From the NCBI GenBank assembly GCA_044450785.1, contig JBIOJM010000254.1, positions 1 to 15,148 of the forward strand: a DNA stretch of 15,148 nt, given 5' to 3'. The translations under genes and the position numbers were made by a program. Numbering within the stretch: the stretch's first letter is position 1; each line of letters begins with the position of its first letter. The notes below the pieces were generated by a model, which ran no database searches, was not told the origin of the DNA, and was given only the letters and a program-made list of their open reading frames with translations. This stretch comes from JBIOJM01 sp044450785 (GTDB lineage: Bacteria; Planctomycetota; Planctomycetia; Isosphaerales; Isosphaeraceae). This document shows positions 14,016-15,148 of this stretch, in pieces.

Positions 14016-14798
14016 TCACGCATCCCAAGCCGTCACGACCATCGCTTCGTTCTCGCGCATCAGCGGGCGGCGGTCGAAGTTGCCGTAGATTTCCCATCGC
14101 GCGAAGCCGGCGACGCGTAGCAGCAGGGCCATTTCGTGCTTGTAGATATACCGGGAGCTAATTTCGGAGCGATGAACGGTTTGCACGCTGCCATCGGCGG
14201 CCAGAAGCTCGATATCGTTCTGCGAGTGAAACACCTGCGCGACGCGGTCGAAACTGCGCGTGTCGTACATTCGGATTGGCAGGCCGGTTTGGGGATGCGG
14301 AAATTCCCCCTCTAGCACGCGCGTGTTCGCGGGCGTGCCAACAATCTCCAGAGCCGGAAAGAACGTATCGAACGTCAGCTCGCCGCCGGGCAAGAGGTGT
14401 TCGCGGCAGAGCTGCAGGCAGCGGATTTGTGCCTCTTGCGTCATATTGTGAACAAAGGCATTGAACGGAATCATGACCAGCCCAAACCGGCGCGACAGGG
14501 AAAAGTTACTCATGTCGGCCTGATGGAGTCGTGGCGACAGACCCAAAGCGGCCGCCTTCGCGCGCAGAGTTTTGAGCATCGGCTCGAACAGGTCCAGCCC
14601 CTCGATATCGACGCCGGCTTGCAGGCAAGGCAACAGAATCCGGCCCGTGCCGCAGGCGATGTCCAGCACCGGGCCACTCGCCTCGCGCGCCAGGGCGACG
14701 TAGAAATCAAGCCCGTACGGGACGTCTTTCCCCACAAGATCGTACACGTCTCCATCATCAAAGATTGACGGCAGGCCGCTGGCGGGCTGTTCGTCCAT
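14016..14798 (-). CDS. Class I SAM-dependent methyltransferase
   Basis: This 260-residue protein has a Rossmann-type methyltransferase domain. Motif I is VLDIACGTGRIL (44-55), the acidic residue after strand beta2 is Asp69 in EGLDLFEPML, and QADMSNFSL (93-101) is the motif II/III region. MIPFNAFVHNMT (109-120) and LLPGGELTFDTFFP follow as in 'methyltransferase domain 25' enzymes. The C-terminal part (SRYIYKHEMALLLRVAGFARWEIYGNFDRRPL) matches the usual cap of small-molecule methyltransferases. The substrate is unknown. The ATG at 14798 has AGGGAA six bases upstream on the minus strand. Upstream in-frame codons to 14888 give an Arg-rich stretch without family similarity. It is convergent with cytidine deaminase (143 bases apart) and lies 121 bases after the end of the ImmA/IrrE-type gene. 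Confidence 0.88.
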   Translation of the reverse strand: MDEQPASGLPSIFDDGDVYDLVGKDVPYGLDFYVALAREASGPVLDIACGTGRILLPCLQAGVDIEGLDLFEPMLKTLRAKAAALGLSPRLHQADMSNFSLSRRFGLVMIPFNAFVHNMTQEAQIRCLQLCREHLLPGGELTFDTFFPALEIVGTPANTRVLEGEFPHPQTGLPIRMYDTRSFDRVAQVFHSQNDIELLAADGSVQTVHRSEISSRYIYKHEMALLLRVAGFARWEIYGNFDRRPLMRENEAMVVTAWDA

Positions 14799-14919
14799 AA
14801 GGGTTCCCTGTTGTTGGTTGCTTCTCGGTAATCGCCGACGCGTTCCGCGGCCAAAAGCGGTAGTTGAACGCTCTCCTTGTTTCAGCAAATCGCCATTTTA
14901 TCCGCGGATCATCGATCCG

Positions 14920-15148
14920 TTAAAGCGAGATACGGGCGAGCCGGTGGTTCTCGATCTGATGTCTGACTACGAAGGCCGACACCCCATATTCGATTGCCAG
15001 ATCGTTGATCTCATCTTCTCCGATCATCGCCCCTGACAGGTCGCTTTTCAGCATTTGATGGGGCGCGAGAAACTCAGCGGCAAAGGCGCGATTCATCTGC
15101 TGCCGATCAGTTCGCAGTCCGGACACCGCTGCAAAGCGACCAGGAGGC
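14920..15148 (-). CDS. ImmA/IrrE-type metallopeptidase, C-terminal part, cut by the window edge
   Basis: The frame is open from the window edge to the TAA at 14922-14920 and gives about 75 residues. RQQMNRAFAAEFLAPHQML matches the segment of ImmA/IrrE (DUF955) proteins that holds the RAFAAELLAP-like helix following the HExxH zinc site. The segment DEINDLAIEYGVSAFVVRHQIENHRL matches the helix-turn-helix-like C-terminal part of these proteins. The HExxH itself should lie beyond the window, so catalytic competence cannot be judged. A GTG at 15126 is in frame but is probably internal. Family members often cleave a phage-type or stress repressor, and many sit next to an Xre-type regulator or toxin-antitoxin genes. 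The rest of the gene and its neighbour are outside this window. Confidence 0.75.
   Translation of the reverse strand, partial: PPGRFAAVSGLRTDRQQMNRAFAAEFLAPHQMLKSDLSGAMIGEDEINDLAIEYGVSAFVVRHQIENHRLARISL

Noticed and set aside
14003..14018. TGAAC/GTTCA inverted repeat at the end of the methyltransferase gene
   Set aside because: Five-base arms with an imperfect centre, overlapping the stop codon. It is probably a chance match.

Overview
The window looks like a piece of a Planctomycetota chromosome, most likely Isosphaeraceae-like (Singulisphaera, Tautonia or Aquisphaera relatives). This rests on recognised protein families, not on a search. The families include a DUF1501 protein, Uma2, DUF4058, a planctomycete-type ECF sigma remnant, secreted DUF11 proteins with Pro/Ala/Thr-rich stretches, and an 84-residue 'MTIEQLRE' protein. 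GC is high, genes mostly stand alone on mixed strands, and palindromic repeats of the kind scattered in planctomycete genomes are present.

Layout. 1-244 holds no gene but contains a strong repeat hairpin (165-214). 245-1102 (-) is an amidohydrolase-2 family hydrolase. 1306-1968 (+) is an Uma2-type PD-(D/E)XK protein. 1960-3147 is a decayed stretch with a DUF4058 gene that has lost its middle and its frame (1960-2599, -) and an ECF sigma factor lacking region 2 and the usual region 4 (2752-3147, -). Its tail runs into a perfect nested palindrome (2768-2826). 3233-3718 (+) is a DinB-like DUF1569 protein. 3765-5270 (-) is a Tat-exported DUF1501 protein without its usual DUF1549/DUF1553 partner in view. 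5476-5682 (+) is a 68-residue lipoprotein with a good promoter. 5690-5944 (-) is a small planctomycete protein next to a membrane-anchored redoxin (5981-6739, -). A stand-alone acyl carrier protein (7026-7304, +) is divergent from it.

7328-10182 (-) carries two secreted proteins that share one homologous domain and probably form a transcription unit. Divergent from them is a secreted LolA-like protein (10402-11550, +). The shared intergenic region holds a 32-base palindrome and a sigma70-like promoter. 11627-13405 (+) is a siroheme/4Fe-4S sulfite reductase, followed after 50 bases by cytidine deaminase (13456-13872, +). A class I methyltransferase (14016-14798, -) and the C-terminal end of an ImmA/IrrE-type metallopeptidase (14920 to the window edge, -) complete the window.

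How the genes work together. The clearest functional groupings are the envelope block 7328-11550 (two paralogous secreted proteins plus a LolA-like protein around one regulatory region) and the small redoxin/ACP pair. The other genes look like independent housekeeping or accessory genes: sulfur assimilation, pyrimidine salvage, hydrolase, methyltransferase. No complete defence system, CRISPR array, tRNA, rRNA or insertion sequence was found. The most unusual material is the decayed 1960-3147 stretch with its palindrome, and the shared domain in the two secreted proteins.
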